Positions 1-9,167 are shown, counted from the stretch's first letter. The stretch is DNA of 32,579 nucleotides from 14-2 sp963628035 (GCA_963628035.1 CAVGED010000043.1:1-32579); one strand, 5' to 3'. Numbers and translations: made by a program. Notes: generated by a model from the sequence alone, not told the origin.

Positions 1-183
1 CACTCCGCAGAGCCCTGCTCTCTGGATCAGATTGCGGCGCATTTTTATATCAGCCGCTCTTATCTGACCCAGATCTTCAAATGCGCCACAAGCTTTACGG
101 TGTCAGAATCTCAACCAGGTCTTTCTATTCCGGTAAGGTCAACTCCATTTCAAGAAATTTGCATTCATACGCGCTCAGATTAA
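1..183 (+). pseudogene. AraC-family regulator, C-terminal HTH fragment, 3' truncated
   Basis: Frame 1 is open from the window edge to a TAA at 181-183. The first ~35 residues read as the first helix-turn-helix of an AraC/XylS DNA-binding domain (SLDQIAAHFYISRSYLTQIF at about residues 7-26, then KCATSF). An intact AraC domain would continue with a linker helix and a second HTH of about 60 more residues. Instead, homology stops near nucleotide 105 and the frame runs into sequence antisense to the end of the GH112 gene. Neither other plus frame restores the second HTH, so this is not a simple frameshift. The rest of the gene lies outside the window. It was probably a regulator of a sugar locus, now truncated at the junction with the GH112 cassette. 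Confidence 0.6.
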
Positions 184-2296
184 TCGTAATTTTCTGCTGC
201 TTTGCAATAATCTCCGTTGTCTGCATGCTATCACTGTTATTTATCACTGCAAGTATTTTTGCCTTTTCAAAATAACTGCACTCTATATTTTCATTCGTTG
301 CAGTAATGATTTTTCTTTCATCTTCCTGCGTCCCGGATAATATAATCCGCCGCAACAAACTTGTTGATAACGAATTTACTTTAAATTCAGACAGATATAT
401 ACCATTGCCTGACCCAAATTTATTCCAGGTAATGGCAATTCCATCCGGTCCGTCTGCCAGAACTTTTACCGCCTCATCTGTGATAAACAATTTTTCTTTT
501 CCGACAGGCAAATACTCCGAAGGAATGATATCACTGCTCCTGTCTACAGTATACTCCCATTTTCCGTGGTTCACATGTTCTCCAAGATCAAGATCAACAC
601 CAAGGACATGAGTCATAGAAAATGTTGTATCCATTCCACGCACCGCAGACGGTTCATTCACACCTATAAAACACCCGCCTTCGGCTACCCATTGTGTAAG
701 AGCTTCAATAATTTCCGGATCCTTCCAACGAGCGCCCCCGCTCCAGGCATCGCCCATGGTCCCCGCATTGATAACAACCTGCACATTCGACAATACGCCG
801 TTTTTTATATCATCAAAATCAATAAACCGTACCTCCATAGGAAGACCTGACAGGCTCTCGTTTATGTGGATCAAATCATGCATATATGTTTCATGGAAAT
901 GTCCTGATAATGTCCATGAACGGAGCGATCCCCAATAGGTTAAAACTGCAACCTTGGACTGGTATTCTTCCGGGCGGCATTGCTCATGAAGCCACTTGAT
1001 CTTGCGAAATTCCTCTGCAATTCGTGTAATACTATCCACAAATTCTGGGAAGTCCTCCGTCAGATGAAGATAGCCTCCCAAACCAATTCGCTGTACCGGC
1101 TCGCGAAGTAATGCTCTTCTTACACTTGCCCAATATTTCTTCGCATCCAGCGCCGGATTTCCTCCCTCCATAAATGTTGGTGCGCCACCCAATCCCACTG
1201 GGAAGAGATACGGATGAAGCCTCAGCTCATGAACCTCTACATCCACCCCTGCGCATAAGCGTGCCTCAAATCCCGAAAAAACACATTTGATAATTCCGTC
1301 AAATCCAAACTCTTTAAAGTCCTCTGCGTAGGGTTCCATCCCGACCCAGCTGTCATCATAAAATACATACGCTAATTTGTCATGCCGATGTACAATATCG
1401 ATCAACTGCTTTCCAAATCCCACAACAAACTCATGTATAAATTCCATCCAGTCACGCTTTTTTCTATCTGCAGGCATATGCGTCACATGCAGCTTGCCCT
1501 GATTTATAAAATCTTCCGCCGTCAAACGATATCCATATTTCTTTTCAAAAAGTCTTAAAGCCTCAGGGCTTACCGTAAAATCATAGGAAGCCCAGTCGGT
1601 AAACAAATTGCGGTTTCTACTACTATTCCCCCATATCCAAACAAAATTATAGAATAGGGAAGTAAATCTTACAACCTTGGTTTTTTTGTGCTCTGCACAC
1701 CAATTTTCCATCCATGCCACAAGATATTTTCTCGTCTCCTCAAGCATTGGATCAATCGGCACTAAATGCTCACTTTTCCAACCATTTGTCACATGATTAT
1801 ACATGGAAATTTCTTCCCAAATGCGGTAAGCCATGAAATTGACCGTATACTTATGCCAGGGAATAGTGTCTTTTATTTCAACCTGCCCCGCTTCCTTATT
1901 GTAGCTCCATTTTTCCCGTTTTACCAAGATATTTTGTGTTCTGTCATAGACCTGCCAATAACTCATTGCCTCAGCAGAATCGTTTATCCGAAATTGCTCT
2001 TTAAAATATCCTTTCATCAAATCAATTGTCAGTATTTTTTTCACTGCAATCTGGGGCTGAGACATCAAAAAAGTCTGCTGCAATGCCTCGGGATGCTTTT
2101 TCGCCCAATCATTATGGCCTCGAATGACGCACACTGTGGAATATATGTCATATCCCGCATCTAACAGTTCCTCAGACAATAACGTACCATCACTGTCCCG
2201 AATCACGTCAGCGCCCCATTTTTCTGCCAATTTAACGGTTAATTGTTCATAGCCTGCCTCTCCCGGCAAGGTAAAACTGCCTGTAAGTTGATTCAA
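125..2296 (-). CDS. GH112 galactosyl phosphorylase (1,3-beta-galactosyl-N-acetylhexosamine / galactosyl-rhamnose phosphorylase family)
   Basis: 723 aa, the usual length for glycoside hydrolase family 112. These cytosolic enzymes phosphorolyse lacto-N-biose, galacto-N-biose or beta-galactosyl-1,4-L-rhamnose to alpha-galactose-1-phosphate plus the other sugar. Family signatures seen: N-terminal GSFTLPGE and KWGADVIRDSDGT (about 6-37), VRFTSLFYNF (209-218), and YDDSWVGMEPY (313-323), whose Asp lies where the family's general acid is expected (around residue 313). A glutamine-amidotransferase-like domain follows, then a small C-terminal beta domain. There is no signal peptide. The start is TTG at 2296, eight bases after AGGAGG; no in-frame ATG lies nearby. 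It is the last gene of the minus-strand sugar locus, 32 bases after the aldo/keto reductase. Substrate cannot be fixed from sequence alone. No N-acetylhexosamine kinase is nearby, which leaves the galactosyl-rhamnose option open. Confidence 0.9.
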   Translation of the reverse strand: MNQLTGSFTLPGEAGYEQLTVKLAEKWGADVIRDSDGTLLSEELLDAGYDIYSTVCVIRGHNDWAKKHPEALQQTFLMSQPQIAVKKILTIDLMKGYFKEQFRINDSAEAMSYWQVYDRTQNILVKREKWSYNKEAGQVEIKDTIPWHKYTVNFMAYRIWEEISMYNHVTNGWKSEHLVPIDPMLEETRKYLVAWMENWCAEHKKTKVVRFTSLFYNFVWIWGNSSRNRNLFTDWASYDFTVSPEALRLFEKKYGYRLTAEDFINQGKLHVTHMPADRKKRDWMEFIHEFVVGFGKQLIDIVHRHDKLAYVFYDDSWVGMEPYAEDFKEFGFDGIIKCVFSGFEARLCAGVDVEVHELRLHPYLFPVGLGGAPTFMEGGNPALDAKKYWASVRRALLREPVQRIGLGGYLHLTEDFPEFVDSITRIAEEFRKIKWLHEQCRPEEYQSKVAVLTYWGSLRSWTLSGHFHETYMHDLIHINESLSGLPMEVRFIDFDDIKNGVLSNVQVVINAGTMGDAWSGGARWKDPEIIEALTQWVAEGGCFIGVNEPSAVRGMDTTFSMTHVLGVDLDLGEHVNHGKWEYTVDRSSDIIPSEYLPVGKEKLFITDEAVKVLADGPDGIAITWNKFGSGNGIYLSEFKVNSLSTSLLRRIILSGTQEDERKIITATNENIECSYFEKAKILAVINNSDSMQTTEIIAKQQKITINLSAYECKFLEMELTLPE

Positions 2297-2328
2297 AATA
2301 TCTTCCTCCTGAATAAATATATCGTTTC

Positions 2329-3318
2329 CTAATTTGAAAGAATTGCTTCCATTCTTCGCAATTCATCGTCTGAAAATGCTAATTTGTCCAGCGCCCGAAT
2401 ATTATTTCTAATCTGTTCTTTTTTACTCGCCCCGATCAAAACAGATGTGACTCTGTTTTTTCTCAGATTCCAGCACAAAGCCATTTCAGCAAGCGACTGG
2501 TTGCGTTCTTTTGCAATCTCATATAATTTTTTTACTTTATCCATTTTATCAGCTGTAATATCGCTTTCCTTCAAAAAATGATTTCTTGTTGCTCTGCTTC
2601 CCGCCGGAATACCATTGATATACTTATCTGTTAAGATTCCCTGTGCCAGGGGTGAAAAGCAGATACTGCCTGTTCCAATCTCTTCCAGCACCGAAAGCAG
2701 ACCATCTTCCTCACACCAACGATCAAACATATTATACCGAAACTGATGGATCAGGAGAGGAGTTCCATTTCTTTTCAATATTTCAGCCGCCTTTCTCGTT
2801 GTCGCTGCATCATAGTTGGAAATTCCAACGTACAGCGCCTTCCCCTGTTTCACCATATCAGATAGGGCTCCCATCGTCTCTTCCAGCGGTGTTTCCGGAT
2901 CCGGACGATGATGATAAAAAATATCTACATAATCTAACCTCATTCTTCTAAGGCTTTGATCAAGGCTTGCCATCAAATACTTCCTGGAACCGCCGTCACC
3001 ATAAGGCCCTGACCACATATCATACCCTGCTTTTGTGGAAATAATCATCTCATCCCGATAAGGATGCATGTCCATTTCCATAATACGCCCAAAATTCTCC
3101 TCTGCCGCACCGTAAACCGGCCCATAATTATTTGCCAAATCAAAATGAGTGATTCCATTATCAAAAGCTTCACTCACCATTTCCCTCTGATTATCAAAGT
3201 TGTCACATGAGCCAAAATTATGCCAAAATCCAAGTGCAACTCTTGGTAAATACAGGCCGCTGTTTCCACAGTGTAAGTACTGCATTCTTTCGTATCGATC
3301 TGTCTTTGCCTGATACAT
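2329..3318 (-). CDS. Aldo/keto reductase, YghZ/Gpr-like
   Basis: 329-aa NAD(P)H-dependent TIM-barrel reductase. The catalytic tetrad is visible: Asp60 (HFDLANNYG), Tyr65, Lys96 (STKAGYD) and His136/137 (FYHHRPD). The GDGGSRKYL segment and LAQGILTDKY further on are typical of the YghZ / L-glyceraldehyde-3-phosphate reductase and Kv-beta-like subgroup. The ATG start follows AGAGAGG. It lies 46 bases downstream of the MATE gene and 32 bases upstream of the GH112 gene, so co-transcription with the sugar locus is likely. It may reduce an aldehyde or sugar released in the pathway, but the substrate is unknown. Confidence 0.87.
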   Translation of the reverse strand: MYQAKTDRYERMQYLHCGNSGLYLPRVALGFWHNFGSCDNFDNQREMVSEAFDNGITHFDLANNYGPVYGAAEENFGRIMEMDMHPYRDEMIISTKAGYDMWSGPYGDGGSRKYLMASLDQSLRRMRLDYVDIFYHHRPDPETPLEETMGALSDMVKQGKALYVGISNYDAATTRKAAEILKRNGTPLLIHQFRYNMFDRWCEEDGLLSVLEEIGTGSICFSPLAQGILTDKYINGIPAGSRATRNHFLKESDITADKMDKVKKLYEIAKERNQSLAEMALCWNLRKNRVTSVLIGASKKEQIRNNIRALDKLAFSDDELRRMEAILSN

Positions 3319-3364
3319 ATAGATTTACCTCTCTTTCACGTATCCCCTCTTATTGCGCTGCTCA

Positions 3365-4696
3365 TTACCCCTTTACTGCCCCTAGACACGATCTATGATC
3401 AATCCATAGTTTTCGTGCTACATAAATAACTGTAATCAACTCAGCTACCGGCATCGCCATCCAAAGCATACTGCTTCCAAACAATACCGGGAAAATCAGG
3501 ATGCAGATTCCACTGACAATCAAGCCTCGCTGTACAGAAATAATAAATGCAGTTTTTGCTTTGTTCACGGACTGAAAATAGTACCCCGCAAAGATGTTGA
3601 CCGGTAGCAGCAGGTAAGAAAAGCTATACTTCCTGATTATATCCGGTGCAATATTCAGGATCGTATTCTCCGGTTTCATAAAAAGGTATATATACATATT
3701 TGGGGCTATTTCACTGATTAAAAACCAGAACACGCCAAACACAAACGAACTGATCAATGCATATTTCAACAACTTTCGAATCGCATTCCGATTTCCTGCC
3801 CCATAATTTTCCGACAGCAATGGCTGAGCAGCCTGACCGACACTATAACCACAGCACTGAACAAACGTGCTGATATTGATAATCGTGTCATAAACCGCCA
3901 GGGAATTCAGATCCAGATAACGAAGAACCTGCCTGTTAAAAAGAAAGGTAAGAATCCCCATCGATATATCACTGAAGAATGCCGGAAAACCGGAAACAGA
4001 GATGCTACGAAAGTACCTGTCCAAATGACCAACAGCTTCTATTCTCAGTGTATTCTTCCTGCTGAAAAAATGTGAACACATCACCAAAAGCGAAAGACAT
4101 GCTCCCATAGCAGTCGCCAGACCCGCTCCGAAGATTCCCATGTTAAAAATAAATACAAGGCAATAATCTCCGACCATATTAAAAATACCACCGACCAGGA
4201 CTCCCGTTGTAGCCAATATAGGATTACCGTCATTACGCAGAAATGCTGCCAGCATCTGATTGAACATGAAAACCGGTAATACAATCTTTATTGGGAGGAA
4301 GTAACTCTTTGCTAAAGGCAGCAGACACTCATCTGCCCCCAAAAAGGTTAATACAACTCCATCAAATAATCCCAAAATAATCCAGCAAACGACAGAGAGT
4401 ATAAGAGTGAAAATAACTGCCGTCGTAAAAAAGTCATTTCCCGACTTATCTTCCCGCTTCCCTCTCTCAATACTGAAAAGTATGGAACCGCCTATCCCCA
4501 TCATTAATCCCAGGCCATAAATCAGATTCCAGATAGGGGCAATGACGGCCAATGCCGCCACCCCCTGTGTTCCGACATATTTTCCTACAATCGCCGCATC
4601 GAAAATACTGTAGATTGACAGTATAAATGCACTTCCAAATGCTGCGGTCAAATATCTTAGAAACTTGGTTCTTATTTCATTTGATCTGCTTTTCAT
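3365..4696 (-). CDS. MATE-family efflux transporter
   Basis: 443 aa with about 12 hydrophobic helices in two similar halves, as in Multi-Antimicrobial Extrusion / NorM-DinF-like antiporters. Recognisable features are an early GKYVGTQGVAALAVIAPIWNL segment (interrupted here) and a repeat-like second half (VYDTIINISTFVQCCGYSVG). Its ATG overlaps the stop of the upstream UroD-family gene in an ATGA arrangement, indicating translational coupling. Such transporters exchange Na+ or H+ for organic cations or metabolites across the membrane. Being coupled to a metabolic gene rather than standing alone, it may export a pathway by-product; that is inference. Confidence 0.88.
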   Translation of the reverse strand: MKSRSNEIRTKFLRYLTAAFGSAFILSIYSIFDAAIVGKYVGTQGVAALAVIAPIWNLIYGLGLMMGIGGSILFSIERGKREDKSGNDFFTTAVIFTLILSVVCWIILGLFDGVVLTFLGADECLLPLAKSYFLPIKIVLPVFMFNQMLAAFLRNDGNPILATTGVLVGGIFNMVGDYCLVFIFNMGIFGAGLATAMGACLSLLVMCSHFFSRKNTLRIEAVGHLDRYFRSISVSGFPAFFSDISMGILTFLFNRQVLRYLDLNSLAVYDTIINISTFVQCCGYSVGQAAQPLLSENYGAGNRNAIRKLLKYALISSFVFGVFWFLISEIAPNMYIYLFMKPENTILNIAPDIIRKYSFSYLLLPVNIFAGYYFQSVNKAKTAFIISVQRGLIVSGICILIFPVLFGSSMLWMAMPVAELITVIYVARKLWIDHRSCLGAVKG

Positions 4697-5658
4697 TTTG
4701 CCCTTTCAATTTCATACTCTTCAGTTGCTTCGATAACATAATGAATATTCTGATCCGGTGTCTTATCATTTAAGGAGCAATCACTGCTGATCAGCAGACC
4801 AATCCGCCCGGTTTCCTCAATCAGCTGTTTTGTGTAATCCTTGATTTCTTTCTCGGTTCCTGTCACGATCAACTTCCCTGGACGTACATCAAATCCGCCC
4901 ATAACGCTTTTCACTTTGGTAAAGTATTTTCTTCCCTCTGCAAGCGACAGATTTCTTTCAATATGGACTCCCCAGTTTGCGCACATATGGTCATAGTCCT
5001 TCCAGACGCATACGTGATTTGGCTCGCATCCCCAAGAACAAAGGTGGGAAATAACAAAATCAAAATTTTCATTCACCTTTTGAATGAGCCTCTGATCCCA
5101 TGGAGCCATCCATTCCATGTACTCCTCCGGAGTGAATCTCCATTCTTCTGCATTCTGGAAGGATATTGCTGTTCCAAGAATACCACTGCCTTTCAGCATA
5201 TCCAAAAGCAATGCATTATCTTCCTCGATCACCTTCATTGCCTCCACAATTGCAGTCGGATTCTCACGAAACATTTCATTTACTTTTTCCTCGCCCCCGA
5301 TGGTATGCTTGATTGTCGAATATGGCGTAAACAAAGAATAAAATGACGCACACTTATCTCCCATCTTCTCCGCAATTCTCGCCGCCCGGTCATACTGCCC
5401 CTGAAGATAACGATCTTCCTTTTTATGTGGACGGATTTTTCCCCAGTCTTCTGCGGTATTCAGTGGTTTATCACTGGCAAATTCCATATACCCGTCTGTT
5501 CCGATTGTAAGAAAGTCCATTCCCGTACCCAGTGCCCACTGAACCTGTCCCGTCACGGTGTTATCGCTTTGATCCGGGAAATGTTTCAAAAATCCAACCG
5601 GAACACGATCAACCTCTTTTGCCATCATTGCATTTTTCACTCTTGTTATTGCATCCAT
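4693..5658 (-). CDS. Uroporphyrinogen decarboxylase (URO-D) superfamily protein with MtaA-like zinc ligands
   Basis: 321 aa from the ATG at 5658, six bases after GGAGGT. A longer frame from a TTG at 5679 lacks a ribosome site. The N-terminus (MDAITRVKNAMMAKEVDRVP) is typical of the URO-D/MtaA superfamily. Residues His205-x-Cys207 (SHLCSWG) and Cys294 (ISSDCSL) match the H-x-C...C zinc pattern of corrinoid methyltransferases such as MtaA and CmuA, rather than the heme-pathway HemE decarboxylase. No corrinoid-binding partner is encoded in this window. It heads a tight group with the MATE gene (ATGA overlap), the aldo/keto reductase and GH112. It may transfer methyl groups from a methylated compound, but the function is unproven. 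Confidence 0.8.
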   Translation of the reverse strand: MDAITRVKNAMMAKEVDRVPVGFLKHFPDQSDNTVTGQVQWALGTGMDFLTIGTDGYMEFASDKPLNTAEDWGKIRPHKKEDRYLQGQYDRAARIAEKMGDKCASFYSLFTPYSTIKHTIGGEEKVNEMFRENPTAIVEAMKVIEEDNALLLDMLKGSGILGTAISFQNAEEWRFTPEEYMEWMAPWDQRLIQKVNENFDFVISHLCSWGCEPNHVCVWKDYDHMCANWGVHIERNLSLAEGRKYFTKVKSVMGGFDVRPGKLIVTGTEKEIKDYTKQLIEETGRIGLLISSDCSLNDKTPDQNIHYVIEATEEYEIERAK

Positions 5659-5777
5659 GAAAATACCTCCACAATTCAATATTATTCAAGAAAACTCTTG
5701 ATAACGATATTATGGAGCATATTTTATGGTTCTTCAACGCTTTCTGCATATCTTACATTTTCATCGAATTAAAATGC

Positions 5778-5801
5778 AAATACAATGGTATAACTGTATT
5801 T
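5778..5801 (-). terminator. Weak AT-rich dyad after the response-regulator gene
   Basis: Seven-base perfect arms AAATACA/TGTATTT with a ten-base loop begin just past the LytTR gene stop, and a T-rich stretch follows on the minus strand. The stem has only one G-C pair, so it would be at best a leaky terminator between the regulatory genes and the UroD-MATE-AKR-GH112 group. The 143 bases from the stop to the next ATG are long enough to hold a separate promoter, but I saw no convincing one. Confidence 0.25.
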
Positions 5802-6518
5802 TTATATCCCGAGTTTTTCATTTAATAGCTTATAATATGTTCTGCTGACCGGAACCTCCTCTTTACAATTATTGACCTTAATATTGTAAGTACTGTTGAA
5901 CATCGGATATATTTTCGTAATCTGCCGGAGATTAACAAGATAGCTCTTATGGCACCGTATCCAGTTATGGCCGGATAGTTTTTGTTCCCAGTAGCTAATG
6001 GTATGATTCAACTTGTATTCACCTGTTTTTGTTCGCAACATTACATTTTTCCCCACTACCTGAATATAACAGCCATCCTTGTATTCGATCACAAAGAGAT
6101 CCTCATTCATTTTTGCCAGGAAGCAATCCATGGAATCCTTCCCGGCAGTGTTCTCTATCTTTCCCAGTTTTTTCAACTTTTGAATGGTCATTCTCAATTT
6201 CTGCGTTGTGATTGGCTTTGTGATAAAATCTATGGTATTTGACCGATATGCATCGATGGCATAATTTCCATATGCAGTCACAAAAACAATCCTGGTTTCC
6301 GGTGAGATTTCAAACATCCGCTCTGCGAATTCAAGCCCGTTCATCTCGGGAATCGATATATCTGTGAAAATCACCTCCGGTCTTAATTCTTCAAAATGTT
6401 CAATGATTTCAACAGGACTGACCGTGCTTTTAATAACCTCAATCTCATCAAATTGCTTCATGATATATTTAAGCTGCTCTAATACCAATTCTTCATCATC
6501 GACCAAAACTACCCTCAT
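5802..6518 (-). CDS. LytTR-family response regulator
   Basis: 238 aa. A receiver domain (1-~118) has the acidic pocket VDDEE, phospho-acceptor Asp53 (FTDISIPEMNG), Thr81 and Lys101 (FITKPI). A LytTR DNA-binding domain (about 130-236) shows the characteristic WIRCHKSYLVNLRQI. The start ATG follows GGAGGGATGAG. It lies 31 bases downstream of the histidine kinase gene and is its obvious partner. LytTR regulators bind pairs of direct repeats about 21 bp apart; such a pair is present upstream of the ABC permease promoter at 12270-12300. It probably activates the sugar-uptake genes in response to a signal relayed by the kinase. Confidence 0.93.
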   Translation of the reverse strand: MRVVLVDDEELVLEQLKYIMKQFDEIEVIKSTVSPVEIIEHFEELRPEVIFTDISIPEMNGLEFAERMFEISPETRIVFVTAYGNYAIDAYRSNTIDFITKPITTQKLRMTIQKLKKLGKIENTAGKDSMDCFLAKMNEDLFVIEYKDGCYIQVVGKNVMLRTKTGEYKLNHTISYWEQKLSGHNWIRCHKSYLVNLRQITKIYPMFNSTYNIKVNNCKEEVPVSRTYYKLLNEKLGI

Positions 6519-6549
6519 CTCATCCCTCCTGCTACAACCATAAATCGTT

Positions 6550-9090
6550 CTATTTTTTACTTGAAATATAGAACGAAATGGATGTCCCTTCTCCTTCCTT
6601 CGATTCTATCTCTATGTTTTCCTGATAATAAAGCTGAAGTCGCTTTATTACATTCACAAGACCAAATGACCGGATCCCCACACCATTTTTCAGCATTTCG
6701 ATTACATCAGGCGTCATTCCCGCACCGTTATCTGTAACGCAGACAAAGAGGCCATCCTTTGTTTCATTGATCTCAATATCAATCCTGAGAACCTGATTTG
6801 ACACCCTTCCATGCTGCACACAGTTTTCAACCAATGGCTCGATCATCAGTGGTAAAATGGGAAACTCATCACTGCATTCCTGGATAATCTCATACTCCAC
6901 CATCTTATGGAATCGGATCTTTTCGATTTCCAGAAAGGCGCGGATCAGCTCGATTTCTTTTCCGATTGGAATTACCGTGTGCAAATTGCCTGCAAACAGA
7001 TTTCCTCTTAAATATTCAGCAAAATACTCTAAGGTCGAATACGCCTTCTCCGGTTCCTTTAAACACAATGGCATAATAACACTAATCGCATTAAAAATAA
7101 AGTGCGGATTCATTTGCGTCTGTAGGAAATCAGCTTTATACCGGTCCAATTCCTTTTCTGCCTGCTTTATCCTCATTGCATTATGAATCTCGTACAAAAG
7201 CTGTCTCCTGCTGAAGGGTTCCACCAAAACACCGTTGAATCCTTCCACCATCTTTTCCTCATTATAGTCAAATTTACGGTTTTGAATTAAAAATACCGGA
7301 AGCTCTACCAACGTAAATTTTTTTCTAATCTCATCACAAAACATATTATAGACCCACCTTGACAGAATATTGTCAATCAGAACAACAGCAATGTTTGGCG
7401 TTGTTGAGATATATTCCAGGGCATTCTCCGTACTGATAAAAGTGATAAGATTAATTTTCTCCTGTGCCAGATAACTCCTGATCAGACCAAGCTGACTCAG
7501 CTGATTACTGACCAGTACCACCTTGGGAAATGTGTTGCTCTCTAACTGGCTGATTTGTTCGGCCTGACTTTTTTCTGACTTTTTCCCTACAATTGGGAAA
7601 GAAACCTCTACCGTAAGTCGATAATCCTCTATTTTTGCATGAATTCGCCCTTTTTGCTGAAGGATCGCATTTTTTGCGATTGTAAGCGGAAGATTTTCCA
7701 TCAACGGTAGTTCTTTTGTAAAATGATAGTTCTTAAGCAGCCTCCATATATTTTTTATTCGCTTCCTGTTGTCATACATATAAGAAACAGATATTGTTGT
7801 CTGAATCCACCCATCACTACCGGAAGACTCAATATGCATCTCTTGCGTTTCGTCCACCCGATGCAATTCACGAATCAGCTTTATAAGCGCCCTTGACACA
7901 TAGTATGGATCACAGCAGATCAGATATTTCATATCCGGTATCCGGAAACTGATATGATTCGATAAGCTTCCTTTGTTTTTTAAAGCCAAATTAACGTCAT
8001 GAAGTATGGTGACGTACTCAATATAAATCCTGTCAAAAGAATAGATTCCCTCTACATACTGCTCCTGCTCCTGCAATGTCTTCAATGTCTTTTCGATCCG
8101 TTCCAGCTCCACATTATTTGCCTGCAGAGTCTCAAAACACAATGTCATGTCAGGTTTTCCCTTAATGCCAAGTATCATGTCATTAGTTTCCTTCATTTTC
8201 CTTACAGGACTGTCGATCACCTCGATAATCTTACTTGCTATCTCATACCGATACTGATTTGCAAAAGAAATCTGTCGGTTTACATCTTTACTGAGAAGAA
8301 CCTGCTGCCGGTATTTGCTGAGAATCCAGAAAAACAAAACACTGACAACGAAAATAATAATCACATATAACAGCATCATCTCCCTTCCGGCAAAGAGTAA
8401 CAGATTTGATGTTGTTCTCATGGCAAAATACAGACAGATCATGGCAATGTTTCCGCTGCATACCAGGATTGCTGCCATTTTCTCCGATGTAGACTGCTCA
8501 TGAAAATGATTTATTTGCCAAAAAAGTGCGACAAGCCATTCCAGACCGGCAGCTGCAACAACGATATAAATTCCAATTTTATGAGAGGACACTGCCAATA
8601 TGACAACCGCAAGCAGCTGAACTATATTTTGAAAACCATTGATTATTTTTTCTCTTTTCACATAGGCATCATCCCGGAAGCTGTATAGAAGGGATGACAA
8701 AAAAAGGAGCCAGACAATATCCCCTTGATGGATCCAAAACCTGCGACTAAACGTTGAGATATAAAACATTGTTTCGTATTCCCAGAGGCTGCATATGCAG
8801 GCTGCGCCCAGAAAAAAACTCTGCGCCAGCTGCAGGAATTGACGCTGATTGATGATCGCTATATACACAAAATAGCTATAGATACCCATAACCACAAACA
8901 CAACAGCGACGATTATCTTGGGAAATAGATTTTTTGTGATTATGGTGTCTGCATTTCTATTTCGGCTATAAAAATATAGCGCTTTATGAAAAGCAGTGAT
9001 ATCTTGATGTGAAATAAATATCACTACTTCAATCGCTATGCACAAGAATAAAAAGCAAAAAATGTGTTGTACATATTTTTTGTCTGTCAT
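6550..9090 (-). CDS. LytS-type sensor histidine kinase with embedded degenerate kinase and receiver domains
   Basis: 846 aa. Residues 1-~258 contain seven or eight membrane helices with only short outside loops. Residues ~275-502 resemble a histidine-kinase core that has lost its phospho-His, N-box Asn and DxGxG (remnants: DPYYVSRALIKLIREL, then NLPLTIAKNAILQQKGRI). Residues ~521-640 are a receiver-like domain with Asp573 but Glu624 (VEPF) in place of the usual Lys. The final ~200 residues are an intact LytS/YehU-type core: QTQMNPHFIFNAI with His663, N-box PLVENCVQH (752-760), DNGAGM (787-792) and GVGIRSFGLVNV. Start ATG follows GAGGG. It lies downstream of the solute-binding protein gene and upstream of its response regulator. 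It probably senses sugar availability, perhaps through the binding protein. Confidence 0.9.
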   Translation of the reverse strand: MTDKKYVQHIFCFLFLCIAIEVVIFISHQDITAFHKALYFYSRNRNADTIITKNLFPKIIVAVVFVVMGIYSYFVYIAIINQRQFLQLAQSFFLGAACICSLWEYETMFYISTFSRRFWIHQGDIVWLLFLSSLLYSFRDDAYVKREKIINGFQNIVQLLAVVILAVSSHKIGIYIVVAAAGLEWLVALFWQINHFHEQSTSEKMAAILVCSGNIAMICLYFAMRTTSNLLLFAGREMMLLYVIIIFVVSVLFFWILSKYRQQVLLSKDVNRQISFANQYRYEIASKIIEVIDSPVRKMKETNDMILGIKGKPDMTLCFETLQANNVELERIEKTLKTLQEQEQYVEGIYSFDRIYIEYVTILHDVNLALKNKGSLSNHISFRIPDMKYLICCDPYYVSRALIKLIRELHRVDETQEMHIESSGSDGWIQTTISVSYMYDNRKRIKNIWRLLKNYHFTKELPLMENLPLTIAKNAILQQKGRIHAKIEDYRLTVEVSFPIVGKKSEKSQAEQISQLESNTFPKVVLVSNQLSQLGLIRSYLAQEKINLITFISTENALEYISTTPNIAVVLIDNILSRWVYNMFCDEIRKKFTLVELPVFLIQNRKFDYNEEKMVEGFNGVLVEPFSRRQLLYEIHNAMRIKQAEKELDRYKADFLQTQMNPHFIFNAISVIMPLCLKEPEKAYSTLEYFAEYLRGNLFAGNLHTVIPIGKEIELIRAFLEIEKIRFHKMVEYEIIQECSDEFPILPLMIEPLVENCVQHGRVSNQVLRIDIEINETKDGLFVCVTDNGAGMTPDVIEMLKNGVGIRSFGLVNVIKRLQLYYQENIEIESKEGEGTSISFYISSKK

Positions 9091-9139
9091 CTATTTCAAT
9101 CCCTCTTTTCTTAAAGCTCTGTCTTTTTTATAGCACAAT

Positions 9140-9167
9140 TCCGGAGTCTGATTTCTCAGGCTCCGGA
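9140..9167 (-). other. Intercistronic GC-rich hairpin between solute-binding protein and kinase genes
   Basis: A 28-base dyad: arms TCCGGAGCCTGA and TCAGACTCCGGA, 11 of 12 positions paired, with a GAAA tetraloop on the minus strand. It begins 19 bases after the binding-protein stop. No T-tract follows directly, so it is more likely an mRNA stabiliser/processing element that keeps the binding-protein transcript abundant, or a partial attenuator before the kinase, than a simple terminator. Confidence 0.6.

Noticed and set aside
5680..5777. LytTR-like repeats upstream of the UroD-family gene.
   Set aside because: GTT-containing words are present but not in the 21-bp spacing; matches are no better than expected in AT-rich DNA.
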